A stretch of 64,000 nt of DNA from Collybiopsis luxurians FD-317 M1 (taxonomy: Eukaryota > Basidiomycota > Agaricomycetes > Agaricales > Omphalotaceae): NCBI GenBank assembly GCA_000827265.1, contig KN834783.1, positions 176,307 through 240,306 of the forward strand. Reading direction: 5' to 3'. Under the pieces are notes generated by a model. That model saw nothing but the letters and a program-made list of their open reading frames with translations. It was not told where the DNA came from and did no database searches. Positions 12,246 to 24,935 of the stretch are shown piece after piece (position 1 is the first letter of the stretch; the number at the start of each line of letters is the position of its first letter). The position numbers and the translations under genes are program-made.

Positions 12246-12694
12246 GAAATCCTTCCGGATAAGCCTAGTACTCCTCGGAATCTACGGGTTTCTACTTATT
12301 GCGCACAAAGTCCCTCTTCCAGGACAAATTCTCCGATTGAGTGACAGCAAACGAAAGCCGTTCCAATTCTAGGAATAATTTGTCCCACTAACGCGTCAGT
12401 TAGACACGGCATTGGCTCATGGTGTGCACTGGATAACCTTGGAAACAGAGCTAAGTTCACCGCAAATCTACCCGCACTACCTATACCCAAACCGCACCGT
12501 ACTAAGAGCGTTAGAAAAGAATTCTACTACGGTACGGTACCGCTGTGGAAATGGACTGTACATTATCAGACTTTATACGGCAGTAAGCAACCTTAACCAT
12601 GTATAGTATGGTTCGGACTCCTATGCGGACTCCTACATGGTATGCCGTATATCTACACCGTTGGCTGTATATTTATACATTCTTCCTTAGAAAG
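12246..12694. other. intergenic, no gene seen
   Basis: No supported gene. Ends at the left inverted repeat of a small element. Confidence 0.4.
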
Positions 12695-12936
12695 AGTTGA
12701 CCGCATCGCGGTATGTCACCTGACCGTAGTTGAAAATGCATAAACTTGAAAATTTATTAACAATTCATGCCTCTCGAAAATGAAAAATAGGCGCATGCGA
12801 AATCCTTTAAAGAGCCCTTCCCGGAATCCCTTTTGAGCTTGATATTGCATTTTACATCGCAACCAACTTCTGATACATTTTCAAGGATTTTTGTGCATTT
12901 TTCACAACATAATGACATACCGCGTTGCGGGTTCAA
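12695..12936. mobile_element. short inverted-repeat element, MITE-like
   Basis: CCGCATCGCGGTATGTCA at 12701-12718 and TGACATACCGCGTTGCGG at 12913-12930 are reverse complements with one mismatch in 18. The flanks extend the match weakly with GTTGA on the left and TCAAC on the right. The roughly 240-bp interior is AT-rich with no ORF. Terminal inverted repeats around a short non-coding core fit a non-autonomous DNA transposon. No clear target-site duplication was found, so the exact ends and superfamily are open. Confidence 0.55.
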
Positions 12937-13200
12937 CTTCACGTTACGAGTGCATGGAAATGCAAGACATGCATTTATTGAATTGATCTAAATTTTGTAA
13001 ACTATATTATTTTGGTCAGTATATATTATATTCCATTTAGATCCAATTGCTGAAAAGGGCACCAGACGTTAGCGTGGGCCCGTTAGTTGTCTTATCCCCG
13101 AAGATAGAATCGAAGTCGTTCGATTACTTAGATCAATGAAAAACTTGCCCGAAGTTAAAAAGCAGGTCCTTCCGCAAAGTAATCTCTACCCCAAGAAATC

Positions 13201-14372
13201 ATGTCCAAGAAGGTACTGGTTATCGGAGCAACTGGCTCTCAAGGTATCCCAGTTATCGCGGCGCTACTTGCCCCTGATGAAGCTGGAAATCCTTCCCCGT
13301 ACTCAGTGCGAGCATTTACTAGGAATCCATTGAGCAAGAAGGCACAGATCTTGGCTTCGCTGCCAGGCGTCGAAGTTTTCAAAGGTGATTTTCAGAGTTA
13401 TTACATTGGACATAGCTCTGAGATTCATTCTAGGCAGCTTCAATGACATGAGCACCCTTGCTCCCGCAATGGAAGGATGCTATGGTATATTCGCAAACAC
13501 AGATACAGCTGTAGTCGGAGAGCAGGGTGAAATCTATGCCGCTATCAAAATGTTCGAAAAAGCCCATTGCGTACCGCAAATGAGGCATTTCATTTGGAGC
13601 AGTCTCGATTATGGCTACAAGGTTCGATCTTACAGCTCTTCATGTTCAATCCTTCCAGATGCTGATACAAAGAAAGTTTGGAGGATATGATCTAAAATAT
13701 CATGCTCCCCACATGAACGCAAAGGGTATCTTTACCGAGTTTTTGCGAGCTCAAGATTCGGATCCCAGTGGCGAAGCTTTTGCATGGACGGTCCTTACGA
13801 CCGGTCCATACATTGAAAATCTCGCCGGAGTACGTTCCTTGTGTTCCATACTACATTTTTCCTTGTTCAATCATCTCCAGCGAATGCTAGGGCCTCAACC
13901 TCAGCGTGAAAACGGCGCACTGGTCTTCGACACTCCTACCAAAGACGGTTTGATCCCCATGATTAGTCTCGATGACATTGCCTGGTGGACTCGTTACACC
14001 TTTGACCATCTCCCTGAGACATCTGGTCAGGAACTGAAAATTGCGACGGAAATGATGTCGATTAATCAAGTCGTTGAAATCTTTACGCGCGTGACAGGGA
14101 TTCCTGCTGTCCGCAAACATATATCCGTGGAGGAATACTGGGCCAAGCGTTCTAGCTTTACTCCCATGCGCTACCTGGAGGCTACTTACTCTGCTGTATG
14201 TAATGTTTGGCGGGACACTATCTTGACCAGGGATATGGAATGGATTAGAAAGGTTCATCCAACTGGATTTACACTGGAAACTTGGATTAAGACCAAAGGT
14301 TATGATGGATCTCTTGTTCCCGATATGAGTCATCTTCCAAGCGAGGCCGAACGTAAACTTCTCTCAAAGTAG
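13201..14372 (+). CDS. NmrA-like NAD(P)-binding protein
   Basis: Four exons, about 13201-13396, 13434-13621, 13659-13829 and 13881-14372, keep frame across all junctions and give a protein of roughly 350 residues, normal for the family. The N-terminus KKVLVIGATGSQGIPVI holds the Rossmann GxxGxxG dinucleotide loop. YSVRAFTRNP and VEVFKGDFQ are the usual second and third strands, and NDMSTLAPAMEGCYGIFANT and MRHFIWSSLDYG follow the NmrA pattern. NmrA-like proteins are atypical short-chain dehydrogenases that bind NAD(P), acting as redox sensors or as oxidoreductases. The C-terminal helix region VWRDTILTRDMEWIRKVHP is typical of the basidiomycete versions. No catalytic YxxxK is obvious in the usual position. 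Probably cytosolic and intact. Confidence 0.85.
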
Positions 14373-17214
14373 ATATGTATATATGGATAGATATTACGCA
14401 ACAAGGTCCTGCATTCGGAACAGCGATGTGGGAAGGAATTACATGGGAATACTGGGAAACATTTGGATGCCATATGCTGGTACATTAGAACACCGTCTCC
14501 GGTCTTGACTTGACGATTTCAGGCCTGAAATCTATATTGCAGCTCCTTCGAGTATCGCGAAGGTACTCATATAGTACAACTGTGTCATTGCGCTTATACC
14601 TCTTCGCTCCGTATGCTACTTGTGCTGAGACTGAATTGGCGGGAAGATGATCGAGATTGTGTTGTTTTCGGATTTCGCCACATTAACAGTCCTTGAGGCA
14701 ATAATCCATGTTCCTTTGAACTAGAGGGATGAAGCCTCCATAGCTTTTCAGAAAGATTCATCCCCCTTGAGGACATCTCTTTTTGGGCTATTGCGCTTTT
14801 CTTGAATCGTATTTGAAGTAAGGTTCAAGCTGTACTATATACTATACTTTATATATGTACAGTAAATATTGTATATATAATCTGTATTTGTATACCCTCG
14901 GTATGAGGGCTCTGGCGGACCCTCTATATCGGGAGGCGGAAACACAAGCAAGGAGGAAGAAACGTGCAGATACAATGGCGTTGATTCGACGACCTATTGG
15001 TTTGTATTTAATATTTAAGACTAATCACTACGGCGGTTCTGATATTTCTCGGCCGTGATTATTACCGTAAATAGATTTGGAATGAATTTTTGATTTCGAC
15101 TGAAAAAATACTCAAAATTTGGAGCTTTTCTCGCCCGATATTGGAATCAAAAAAAAAAGACAATTAAACCTGCATTTCGCTTGAAAAAAACATTAAATAT
15201 TCCTTTCTAATTTCAATTGATAAAAGGCATTGATTTCGGGCATAAAGGATTAGAATTTCCTTTGTACTTTAATTTAGATTTCGTCAGTCATTCAGTTCTT
15301 TTCACGGCCATAAAAGGAATCCTTTTTCGATCGCAAAACGATTTCAATTACGCCTCGGGAAACATAATGGTCAGTTCCAGCCCAGGAACCGGCTACTCTG
15401 GGGAGGCAATTATGTTCCTCTGCAGTCTTCACAGGGAAAAAGCAGGGGAAAAAACCCCTAAAGATCCTGCAGAGTACACGGTCTTCCCCATTTCAACAAT
15501 GCATGCATTACCTGGATAATTCATGGTATTGAAAGAAGCTCCGATTCATAAAAGATATCCAGAATCTCAAATGACAATTTCGCCAGTAAGTCCACCATTC
15601 GCTGGTCTGCCTGGCAGCAGTGTTCTGAATGAATCCCAAGAATCACTACAATGTTTGCCATATTGGGGAAACTGGTTTATTATTTTGGTCATGAATAACT
15701 TCCGTAAGTTCATCACTTCTCCGCATTTTTTGCCTTTTCTGCATACACTATGTAATGATCTGTATCAATTACCTACTCTCACCTCCGCGGCATCCCGATG
15801 TTATTTCTGCCACTGAAATCTAGAGTCTGATACGTGATGCAGCTTGAACGCCGCTAACGGTGGTCTCTATTATCTGCGAAAACAGAGCGGATTTCTGGAC
15901 GGTACGTCACAGTTCCAATTCACAATTTCTACTCTCAATTCTGAACCACTTAATTCATTTAATGCTGTTCATATCTGTTTATCGTCAGCCAGAATCCACA
16001 GTTGGTAATCGAATAGAGTACTGCCTGCTGTGCGCATTGTAGGGAACTGTGGGAGAATTCCATTGAAGTACGTAGTGTCATGGAATGAATTACTGGCCCA
16101 AATCGCCTACATCGCGGCCCAAGTGAGTATCTTTCTGCAAGCACACGTCAGCCCCCGATCTGCCTAAGAACTCGTTTTATGCCATCCGCTACAGAAAGCT
16201 GGAACGATGATGACGATTTTCCCAACCATTTATTCGAAAATATCTAGAGCGAACCAAAGGATGTTCTCATCGATTTGCTTATGCACTGGAACAGGTAAAT
16301 TTTGTTTTGATCTTCTTTTCATTATTTAACTTGTTCGATTCAAGCTTAGCTTCAAGAACTCCACCCATCGGGATAATAAACTTATAAGATCAGGAGAAGC
16401 ATGATGTCGAACCAAGAAGCTCCACATCATCTGCGGCTACTACTTAGTACTCGTGCTGCGCGCGAGGCACGGGAGGCGGAACAGCTATTTTCAAGCCTAA
16501 AAAGTACTTACCTTTGCCCTACCTAGTCACTATTACTGCTTCGTACCCCTTTCTTTGTACTGGTTTTATTTCTATATGTAGTCCAGATGTATGGGGCCCG
16601 GAGTGCCTTGTAAAAGTTACGAGTGCTTACGAGGCCCCATCGTGCCCGGCTACAAGTTCCGTGTACTTTTGCTGATAGGTCGCCAGCCACTACAATGCAG
16701 ATACTAGTCAGTTCAGCGCATTAGCACCTGCATATCTATTAGCCCAAAAGAACAGATCTGTAATAAAACGAAGAAAATCTACAATACTCCGGCTATACTC
16801 CAGACATAATCCAGAGTATGAAACAGATAGAGGAGGTAGACAGATGGTCGGACCAGATAATATGACAAAACAAGAGGAAGGTGCCGGATGGTGCCGTGAG
16901 GTGCAAGGTTGGCTAATCGAAACAATGTTATGGATCGGACCACGGAAAGTGCAGCTGCAATTGTATCCGCTCTGGTAGCGGGAATATGTGATGCGTCAAT
17001 CCATATGCATCCATCCAACTGCCTTGTCCGACAGATGGAACAGACATCCCGCTCTTATTGATAGACCGCGTTCACAATAATTCTTTCGCTCTTTGTACTT
17101 TTCAATTTTTTCTCCTTATGTTAAACTACTTTTGGGTTAACTTCTTATTAATATCAGCCCGAAGGCCCAATAAAGCCCTGCAATCATGAAACTTAGTCCA
17201 CTTTTATATCCACC
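14373..17214. other. long gene-poor stretch, no gene supported
   Basis: About 2.8 kb. Sequence from 15060 to 15360 is AT-rich with repeated AAAGGAAT/TTTCCTTT-like words. Short open frames at 15217-15519 and 15523-15816 have no family motif and no convincing splice partners. It may be old transposon debris, but I see no diagnostic domain. Confidence 0.45.
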
Positions 17215-18359
17215 ATGGTAAATGTCTCGATAGACGACTCGAGTCCGTCCGTGCTATATTTTCCTGCTGAAGCTTGGAATGCGAGAAATGCTTCAGTGCC
17301 ATGCTCTAATTGTACTTCCAATCCCGAAGCAGTGAACATGTACAATGATACTTTCCATGACAGCACAGTATGTTATAAGATCTACTTCCGTTTCCAGCTG
17401 ATCTCACTTGACAGTTCAACCCTGTCTCTGGTAGCAATAATTTCCCAAATACGCCTCTTACAGCCAGCTTATTATTCAACGGTGACCAAAATTTGCTCTA
17501 CGGTCCTCCTCGACTCTTATTCCCTTAGTCCTTAGGTACCGCCGTGCACGTTTTCTGTGCACTCGCGGAAAGTTCAACTAGTCCGGATGGGAACTCTGAC
17601 ATGAGTTTCCTCATCGACGGCATCCTTGCAGGTACTTTCTTGCAAAAGGCACCTGGGAATAATAACTATAAGTATGGCGTTCCCGTTTTCTCAAATACTT
17701 CTCTTTCGCCTAGTCAACATAATTTGACCATTCAGAACGGTCACATCAATGGGCCCAAGTCATTAATGCTCTTAGACCAGATTGTCTACACGTACGTCTC
17801 TCGTCTAAATTATGAAGAGTATATCGCTGAACTCAAATTCAGAGCTTTGAACCCGACTTCTTCTGGCTCGGGCACGACCAAAAAGAGCAGGGGCAACATT
17901 ATAGCCCCGGCCGTCGCCGTCCCAATTTTTGTCATTTTACTTGCCGCATTGGGATTCTACTCATTCATTAAGCGGAGGAGACGACACCGGAATAATTCTT
18001 TAACTGCACGTATGACTACCTCTCTTCCCTCGGAGCCCATTTTTCTCCCTCGGAGCCCAACTCGTGGTCCTCATCTCGCTGCAGCTGGCGCGGCATCCTC
18101 GTTGCAGCCGCGGAAATACATAGAATCCTCGCCTTCAACTTATACTGAATCACAGTCCATTGCAACACCTTCGAATCCCTTGTCCAATGAAGCTTCAATG
18201 AATCACAGAACTGGACCAAGCTCCAGTGCTTTTTCTAGGGAAGGTTGGGCATATAATGTTGAATCGCAATCACTTGAAATATCCTCTGGTCAGAGGAACA
18301 CGAGTGGTGACCAGGAAGTTCTGCATGAGGCGCCCCCAGCTTATTCGGAAGCAGATTAA
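17215..18359 (+). CDS. single-pass membrane glycoprotein, agaricomycete type
   Basis: Proposed exons are 17215-17367, 17415-17481, 17536-17791 and 17843-18359. The outer domain (MVNVSIDDSSPSVLYFP, PCSNCTSNPEA, spliced FNGTAVHVFCALAESS, SPDGNSDMSFLIDG, NGHINGPKSLMLLDQIVYT) is a jelly-roll-like ectodomain common in mushroom genomes, with several N-glycosylation sites. One membrane helix (IIAPAVAVPIFVILLAALGFY) is followed by a basic stop-transfer (IKRRRRHR) and a Ser/Pro/Thr-rich cytoplasmic tail ending PPAYSEAD. No classical signal peptide precedes MVNVSIDD; an unseen upstream exon is possible, though starting at this Met is plausible. The last intron (17792-17842, 51 nt) is a multiple of three without a stop, so retention would insert 17 residues. 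Function unknown; probably plasma membrane. Confidence 0.75.
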
Positions 18360-18769
18360 ACATTTGGATTACTGAAAAACTGTCAGTAATATTAGATTAG
18401 CTATTGCAGTAACCAGCAAACGTTATGCGTTATGTGAATTTATGGTCGAAAAGATACAGTACTGTTATAGTCGTAAAAATACAACAGCTAGATCTTAGCC
18501 CTAGTACTTACACACACACAATTTTGCTATTGGTTACGTAGGACACCGAAATACTGTATTTATGTCAAACATAAAGTTTGACATCATAGCTTGCCATCTT
18601 TCAGAGAGTCCGACTATTTTTCCAATAATCAACCAAATTAATTTTGGGATAGAATACCGATGCTATAATCATACTCACAATGATGGAAATAATCCAAATA
18701 TTAATGCTATCAACCTATTGGTTTGTATTTAACTTTCAAGACTAATACTGTAATAAGATATAAAAGGAA

Positions 18770-20032
18770 TTACTCCTTGTTCCGAGTCAATGTATGCAGA
18801 ACACTGCTGAAGGTAAATGTCCTATTTCGCATGCCAGAAGAGTTATTAGCTGTTTTAACAGTAGCTTTATTGAGGTCAATCAGAATGATCACTGCTGCAG
18901 GATACCACGCCTGCACAGTTCGGGTTCATTTCATAAATTACAAAATAGATAAGGCATATAGACTCACAGTGGCGACCCGAAAGATTGCATTTATTAGGCG
19001 AACAGCTTCAATCAACTCCAGCGGTGCATTTTCAATATAATGGGCAAGCATAGTGAAGATAAGGGTCAAAGATTGCATGGCGCAAAATATTGCTCCAGAT
19101 TCAATCATCAGAAGGAAAACCTTGCGGAGCTGACTCCTGTTCTGAGATGAAGTAGTTCTCAAAGTTCCTTGGTTATCCCTATATGTGTCATTCAATAACC
19201 AATGTAACCTAAAGCACAATGATGGAAACTTACCACCACTTCCACATAATAAAGAGGGTCATACTTACATTGACAGTTAAGGAAACAAGAAGAGCAATCC
19301 AGTCCCAGCTTGTCCCAAACCCTTCAATCTGCCCTAGGGTAAAAATGTCATCTGCAACACAATATACAACATTTACACCTAGAAAGATAAACCAAAAGTT
19401 AAATGGGCCTATTCGGAAACTTTATATAACATACATATATTGGCTGCCATGATAGTTGTGACAAGCATTTTCCAATATCTGCCTTCAGGTAGTAATACCC
19501 ATGCTCTCCAAACCACAACGCCGTCTCCGATGACAATCTGAAGGATGAATTAACAATATTCAGTAGCGATAGTTACTATGGCCTCACTGGAATTGCCTGG
19601 ACTATGGGACCCATATAGCTCCAAAATATTATTTGATTATTGGCCGCATTAGCCCCCAACTTCTGCGCCGGACCAGAAATGATATCAAAGGTGAATGACG
19701 CAATGTAGATCATAACAACAGTGAAGATAATCAGCATTGCCCAGCAACATATGAACACTTTTTTGGAAGGTTTATATGGCTTCATACTAACGATGATTCA
19801 AAATGTAGAAATCAATCTTGACGCTGAGATGGACTCACCTCAGAGTGCGAAGTGCAATATACGTCATCAAGATCAGTGCACCTGCAATACTTAAACAAGT
19901 ATATATTTAGTGGCAAAACTAAATCATTAACAACAACGCACCATAACCCACTGATATGATTACAACATCGATAATATTAATGATTGAACTCGAAGCAAGA
20001 GTGGCTAGGTTTGCTTGGTCCTCAGGAGTCAT
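18770..20032 (-). CDS. multi-pass membrane protein, paralog 1
   Basis: Exons on the minus strand assemble into about 330 residues. The start MTPEDQANLATLASSSI is shared with the two plus-strand paralogs. It leads into VVIISVGYG spliced to ALILMTYIALRTLR, VFICCWAMLIIFTVVMIYI, then IVIGDGVVVWRAWVLLPEGR. Further on are SWDWIALLVSLTVNVSMTLF, VFLLMIESGAIFCAMQSLT and a last exon AWYPAAVIILIDL ending at the stop 18770-18772. About seven hydrophobic segments are visible. Splice phases match the two paralogs at each comparable junction. The family is abundant in agaricomycetes and uncharacterised; a receptor- or transporter-like role can be guessed from topology only. All exons are open. Confidence 0.78.
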
Positions 20033-23000
20033 CAGCGAGTGTCGGAAATTGGAACGATAAGAGACAGGGCCTCCCGTCATTATAAGCATTTCACGTAGTT
20101 ATAACGACTCGAGTTGCAATTGTGGCTCGTCATCATTTGATAGCGCAGCCACGTTGCTCCATCATGATCTGATACGTAGGTGCATGATGCTTCCAATTCA
20201 ACATCTGTATTGATCTATCTATTATAATTTATATTTTCTAAGCGCTAATGACTATCGACCGGTACCATCGCAGTTTGTAACTTTATCCAAGCTGATTCCA
20301 ACCCCATTCTTTAAGGGTGGCCACCTAGTGAAACCACTAAACCGTCAAGCTTCATACTGGTAAGATGGGTATGGGCCTCGCGCCATTACGAGTTCATAGT
20401 CGAAACTTACCTCCGGTACATACGGTACAGCGCATGCATGAAAATGGAGCCCTCAGAGACCAATCACATCAATGCGGAAGCTACAGTATGTTCGCCATCA
20501 TCGCGATTTAATGTCGAGTCTCAAGTGTTGAGCTAGGAATCTAAACCTTGGGATCGAAAACTTGTGTATGGCATAGGCTGAAACGAAGAATGAAATAAAC
20601 AATCAACATACCAAGAGAAGATCAGCCGCGCCCTGTACAAACAACACTCAATCCAAAACACATACTGCCGAGAAACATTCATTATCGCATCGCTCCTCTA
20701 CATTTGCACCCCCTATTCTAGATACAATAGATCAACCCCAGCTCAACAACCTCAGCTCAAATGCCGGGATATTTACGCGAGAGATAGATCGCACTTTACC
20801 GTCGGTTATTGGGGACGGAAGTGTCTCTACATTTCGACATCGCCTTTGGGCATGCTTTAGTATCGTCCGCAGTTGCAGGACATCCGAATTGAAAATCTCA
20901 TCCGAACCAAAAATCTAATCAGTGAGACGATTCGATTTGTATAATTGGGCGAGCGATTTCACGTCTCTAGCCGACAGCGTGTTTCCAGATGATCCCACTC
21001 CACCCACCATCTTATCCAACGTGCAACGTGCAACGATCCCATCCAAATCTTCTTCCGCTTCTCACCAGGTGAGGCCCATTACAGCAAAGATCGAGCAAGA
21101 GACTTTCTGTTTCGACAATGGATCACTGAAATGGCAATCGACTAGCTTTATGGAAGTGAAACTTCAAGAGTGGGACTGGGAGGCGGAAAAAGATGGCGGT
21201 GGGAAATAATTACCGTTGGGAGGGTTTCACCTAATCGTGCCGAATTCCGGTATCCTCTTTTTTTTTTTGTCTACATCGATTGAGCTCGGGCTTGCCTTCC
21301 AGCCCCAGCCTGCAGCCTGAGCTTATTCCCCGCTTCAAATCGCTACTGCTAATCGAAGTAACAATGGCATGTCTGACGGAAATTTCCCTGGAAATCAGAA
21401 TGGAAATAACGGACGAGTTGAAACTATAGCAAACCCTGCTTCGTTGTACTGTATATCTCCTTGTCCTCAGCGATGGCGCAGTATACACCTTCCTCAAAAC
21501 GCTCGCCCTACTCCACGGCTTCTCAGCCACCAGTGTTATCCATTCCCATTCCCTCCTCCTCCGCTGACACTGCCGAATGATCAATGAAGCCTACCGGTTT
21601 GGGACCTACACCTCACCGAAACAATGTTGCTTAATGCGAGGGGTCAAAAGGATCGAAAAGAAGTCGAAAACGTGGCGAAAAATGCTCATAGGGAGCCAAC
21701 TAGAGCGGCGGGATGAGCAACATTGATGTGGGCGAGGAAAAGAAAATGCCAGGAGCCCATCCGCGACATCGTCTACGGCTGGATTTGGAATCGTCAGGCT
21801 GGGTCTCGTCCTCAAATGCTAATTACGCGATGAACGGGATTCCTCTTTGAATCCGAGAAAGTCGACAGCAGAGCTGGGTCTATCTGTACGAGCGGCTATG
21901 GGTGCCTTGAGGCTAGTTTCGCGCGGATGGTTGAGGCATCTGGGTTCGGGTTCAGATTAACGTCATCCGCTGTCGAGGTGCACGGGCACGAAAGTAATTT
22001 CGGCAATGCGACTACTACCGATAACATCGCAATGCCAATTCATCTCATCGACATCAATCAGTTTCCATCTCAGATTCTCCACCAGTCTAGAAGCGACCGT
22101 GCTGATTGCTATGCCCGGTGCGGGCAGTGCTAACAGCACAGAAAACACCAACAATCTCAATATCAACACTAACAACAACGTCAACTCGCCTCATCAGTAT
22201 CAATCTAACCCCACATCAGATCCCCCACCCCTTCTAGTCGCCGTGTTGATCGCTATCCCCGGTGCGTTGGCTGCTGCTGAAAGTGGAGAAGGTGGAGGGG
22301 GCAAGTATAGGGAGGATTTGCCGAATGCGGAGGTAGTTCCTTCTTCGACAATGGTAAGTTTGGCGAGTTAGGAAGAGTGTGCCCCGAGGCAGGTGAGAAG
22401 GAAAGGAGGGGGCTGGTGTAGGTTCAGCTTAGTACTGATTATATTGTCGCGTTATAGGCTTGTTGTACCTGTACTCGTTGCTACCTTTGTATGTATTTTT
22501 CGACTTTCCGCTCTTCGTGCTTATTCTGGTTCTTCTGGTATTTCTTCATCGTTTGATTTTAACTTTCATCGCAAGCCCGATCCCTGGCACCAACTTTTCC
22601 TCCTAGTTTTGCATAGGAGCAATAGAACCAGGTAAGTCTCCTTACTGCTACTGTGCCTACTTTGTACTCTGTATCCATTTCGTAAACTTGTCACTAGTAT
22701 AAGTAGTCTCAAGAGCGAAAATCGTGTCAGGCGTGGAGTATGCCCAAGGATCGATCACTACAAAATAAACATTGAAATTCAATGTACTAGAATTGGACGA
22801 GCTGCTCATATCACCCAAGTTCAAAGTGTCTCGACTCATGATATTGTCCCATCTTCACGGTGCAACTCAGACACTTTACAATATTAGTTGACTTAATCAA
22901 TACGTAGACTCAATCTGGAGAAGTCTCACTTCTACTTCGACAGGGTCTCCCACCCAGAGGAGCAGATGACTCTTTTGTAAGAAGCAACTCCTCGGGAGCG

Positions 23001-23718
23001 AACAAGTGCCAAAAAGATTCAAGTTGTGATTCATGTTGGGGGCGTCCAGTGGGTATAAACAACAATTTAAGAGCGGGAGAACGATCATTCTGATAGTGTA
23101 TTTAGACTTACAACATCTGGTCTCATGCACAACTGCGGATTGTCAGAAATTAGAATTACCTTATGTATAATTTTAACGGACTGTTTCAGTGTCAAACTGT
23201 GATAGACGTGTTAGATTGGCTGAGTCTCGCTTTCAGGGTTTCTTTATTTTATCTTCTAGCTCGTATCGTACTATACTCAAAGGTTCGTATAAGTTTTCAG
23301 CTTTTCATCAAGTTTTCACCCGGTGGATTAGAGCAGAGAAATATGACTTGAAAGCGACATTAATCGCCCTTTGATGTTTGAAATCTTGTCGAAGTTGGAT
23401 AGAATCTGGGGATGATTGCCTTATTTTGGCAGATGATATAAACGTCAATGTACTTTGGTTACATCCTGAAGGCGTCACCAGGTTCAATATGCCAAGCACG
23501 AACTACAGACTTTTACACGATATGAATTTCAGCAAGATAACAACTCTAGCCATTTTGATACTTTTACGGAAGATCCAATTGAGGGTTAATGAATTCATGA
23601 AATCTAAGGTAAGTATATATGGCAGGGATACCAGGATGACATGTCATCTCGCACCTTTTGAAAGAACCGTGGTTCCAATAACCAGTATTGAGCAAATCCT
23701 TCACAATACATACCCAAA
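20033..23718. other. long gene-poor stretch, no gene supported
   Basis: About 3.7 kb between two divergent paralogous membrane-protein genes. Open frames at 20922-21209, 21369-21587 and 22006-22371 are Ser/Pro/Asn-rich and have no recognisable domain. Two similar words translate as VLIAMPGAG and VLIAIPGAL about 140 bp apart (near 22100 and 22250), suggesting a small internal duplication. They may be remnants of a low-complexity protein gene. Confidence 0.4.
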
Positions 23719-24935
23719 ATGACACCTGAGGAGCAAGAACAATTGGCCAATACTGGAGACAATATAATGCTAAATATCCTTGATCTTATAATCGCATCTG
23801 TGGGCTATGGTGTGCAGATATTAATTTCGACTCTGTGTGTCCATTAATGCAAATTCGGCAGGCACGCTCCTCTTAATGACAGGTATTGCACTTCGATATT
23901 TGAGGTGAATTAGGAACTTTGATCAGGATATATGTCATTCTTGAGTTTTTTCACAGCGTAAGGTCACAAAAAGCATCTCGCCATGCTTTGGCCAGTTGTT
24001 GTATTGCGATGCTGTTTTTATTCACCGTTTCGTTCCTTTATATTTCAGCAGTTAATTTGCTTATTATCTCTAAATTGGCGGGAAGGAATCCAAAAAATGT
24101 TGCCAATGCACAAATCCTGATCTGGCAGTATATGGACCCTGTGTCCTATGTGCTTCAGCTCCTTATAGGAGACACCGTTGTAGTCTGGAGAGCCTGGGTG
24201 TTACTACCCGAAGGCAAATTTTGGAAGATTCTTCTAGCTGTTCTCATGATGGCCAACATAGGTATGTTGCACAAATTCTAGATTTTGAAGGCACTGGACT
24301 CATTCATCCCTTCAGGCCTAAATATTGCAGATTGTGTTGTGAATGAAATTGCATCTGTGCAAATTCTTCAAGGTTTTGCACCAATTTTGGACTGGATTTC
24401 AATCACTGCCTCATTTATTCTCAATGCATTCTCGACGCTCTTTATTATGTGGAAGTGGCGGTAAATTTCTAGCTGTATGTTTTAGATTACATGGATGATA
24501 AACTTTGCCTAGGACTTACCAAAATTTCTTGAAAAGTATGTCCTCCAGAAGCAGCAGCCCAGTCCAAAGAACCCTTCTTCTTGCGATAGAGTCCGGTGCA
24601 ATATTTTGTACAGCACAAGCTCTCTACCTTATTGCCACTGTACTTGAGAATTATGATTATCAAAATTCCATGGGATTTTTAGAGGCTGTACATGTAATGG
24701 GGTCATTCTTTGGCTTTGCTACTGTGAGTGAACACATCTGCTTCAGATTTGGCATTCTGATAATGAAACGCCAACTTCTTAGCCATCGTATCCTGCAGCA
24801 GTAATTATTTTGGTCAAAACGGGCAATTCCCCTGTAGCTGAAACAGTCCAGTACAATCAAAGTACCATAAATGCCCATAACGATGCTCTGACTGGTGATC
24901 GACAAGTGAGGACAGGGTCTCTAATACTATCCTGA
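23719..24935 (+). CDS. multi-pass membrane protein, paralog 2
   Basis: The gene starts MTPEEQEQLANTGDNIML and keeps the family exon pattern. IIASVGYG is followed by an intron, then TLLLMTGIALRYLR, SVRSQKASRHALASCC, LLIGDTVVVWRAWVLLPEGK, an intron, GLNIADCVVNEIA, LDWISITASFILNAFSTLF and WKWR. After another intron come RTYQNFLKSM, LLLAIESGAIFCTAQALYL, FFGFAT, and a last exon PSYPAAVIILVKTGNSPVAETV ending at 24935. Every junction keeps phase, so the gene looks intact at about 320 residues with about seven membrane spans. It is divergent from paralog 1 (head-to-head, about 3.7 kb apart) and co-oriented with paralog 3. Function unknown. Confidence 0.78.

Noticed and set aside
7278..14372. P450 plus NmrA-like gene as a secondary-metabolite cluster
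   Set aside because: No terpene synthase, PKS or NRPS core enzyme in the window; proximity alone is not enough.
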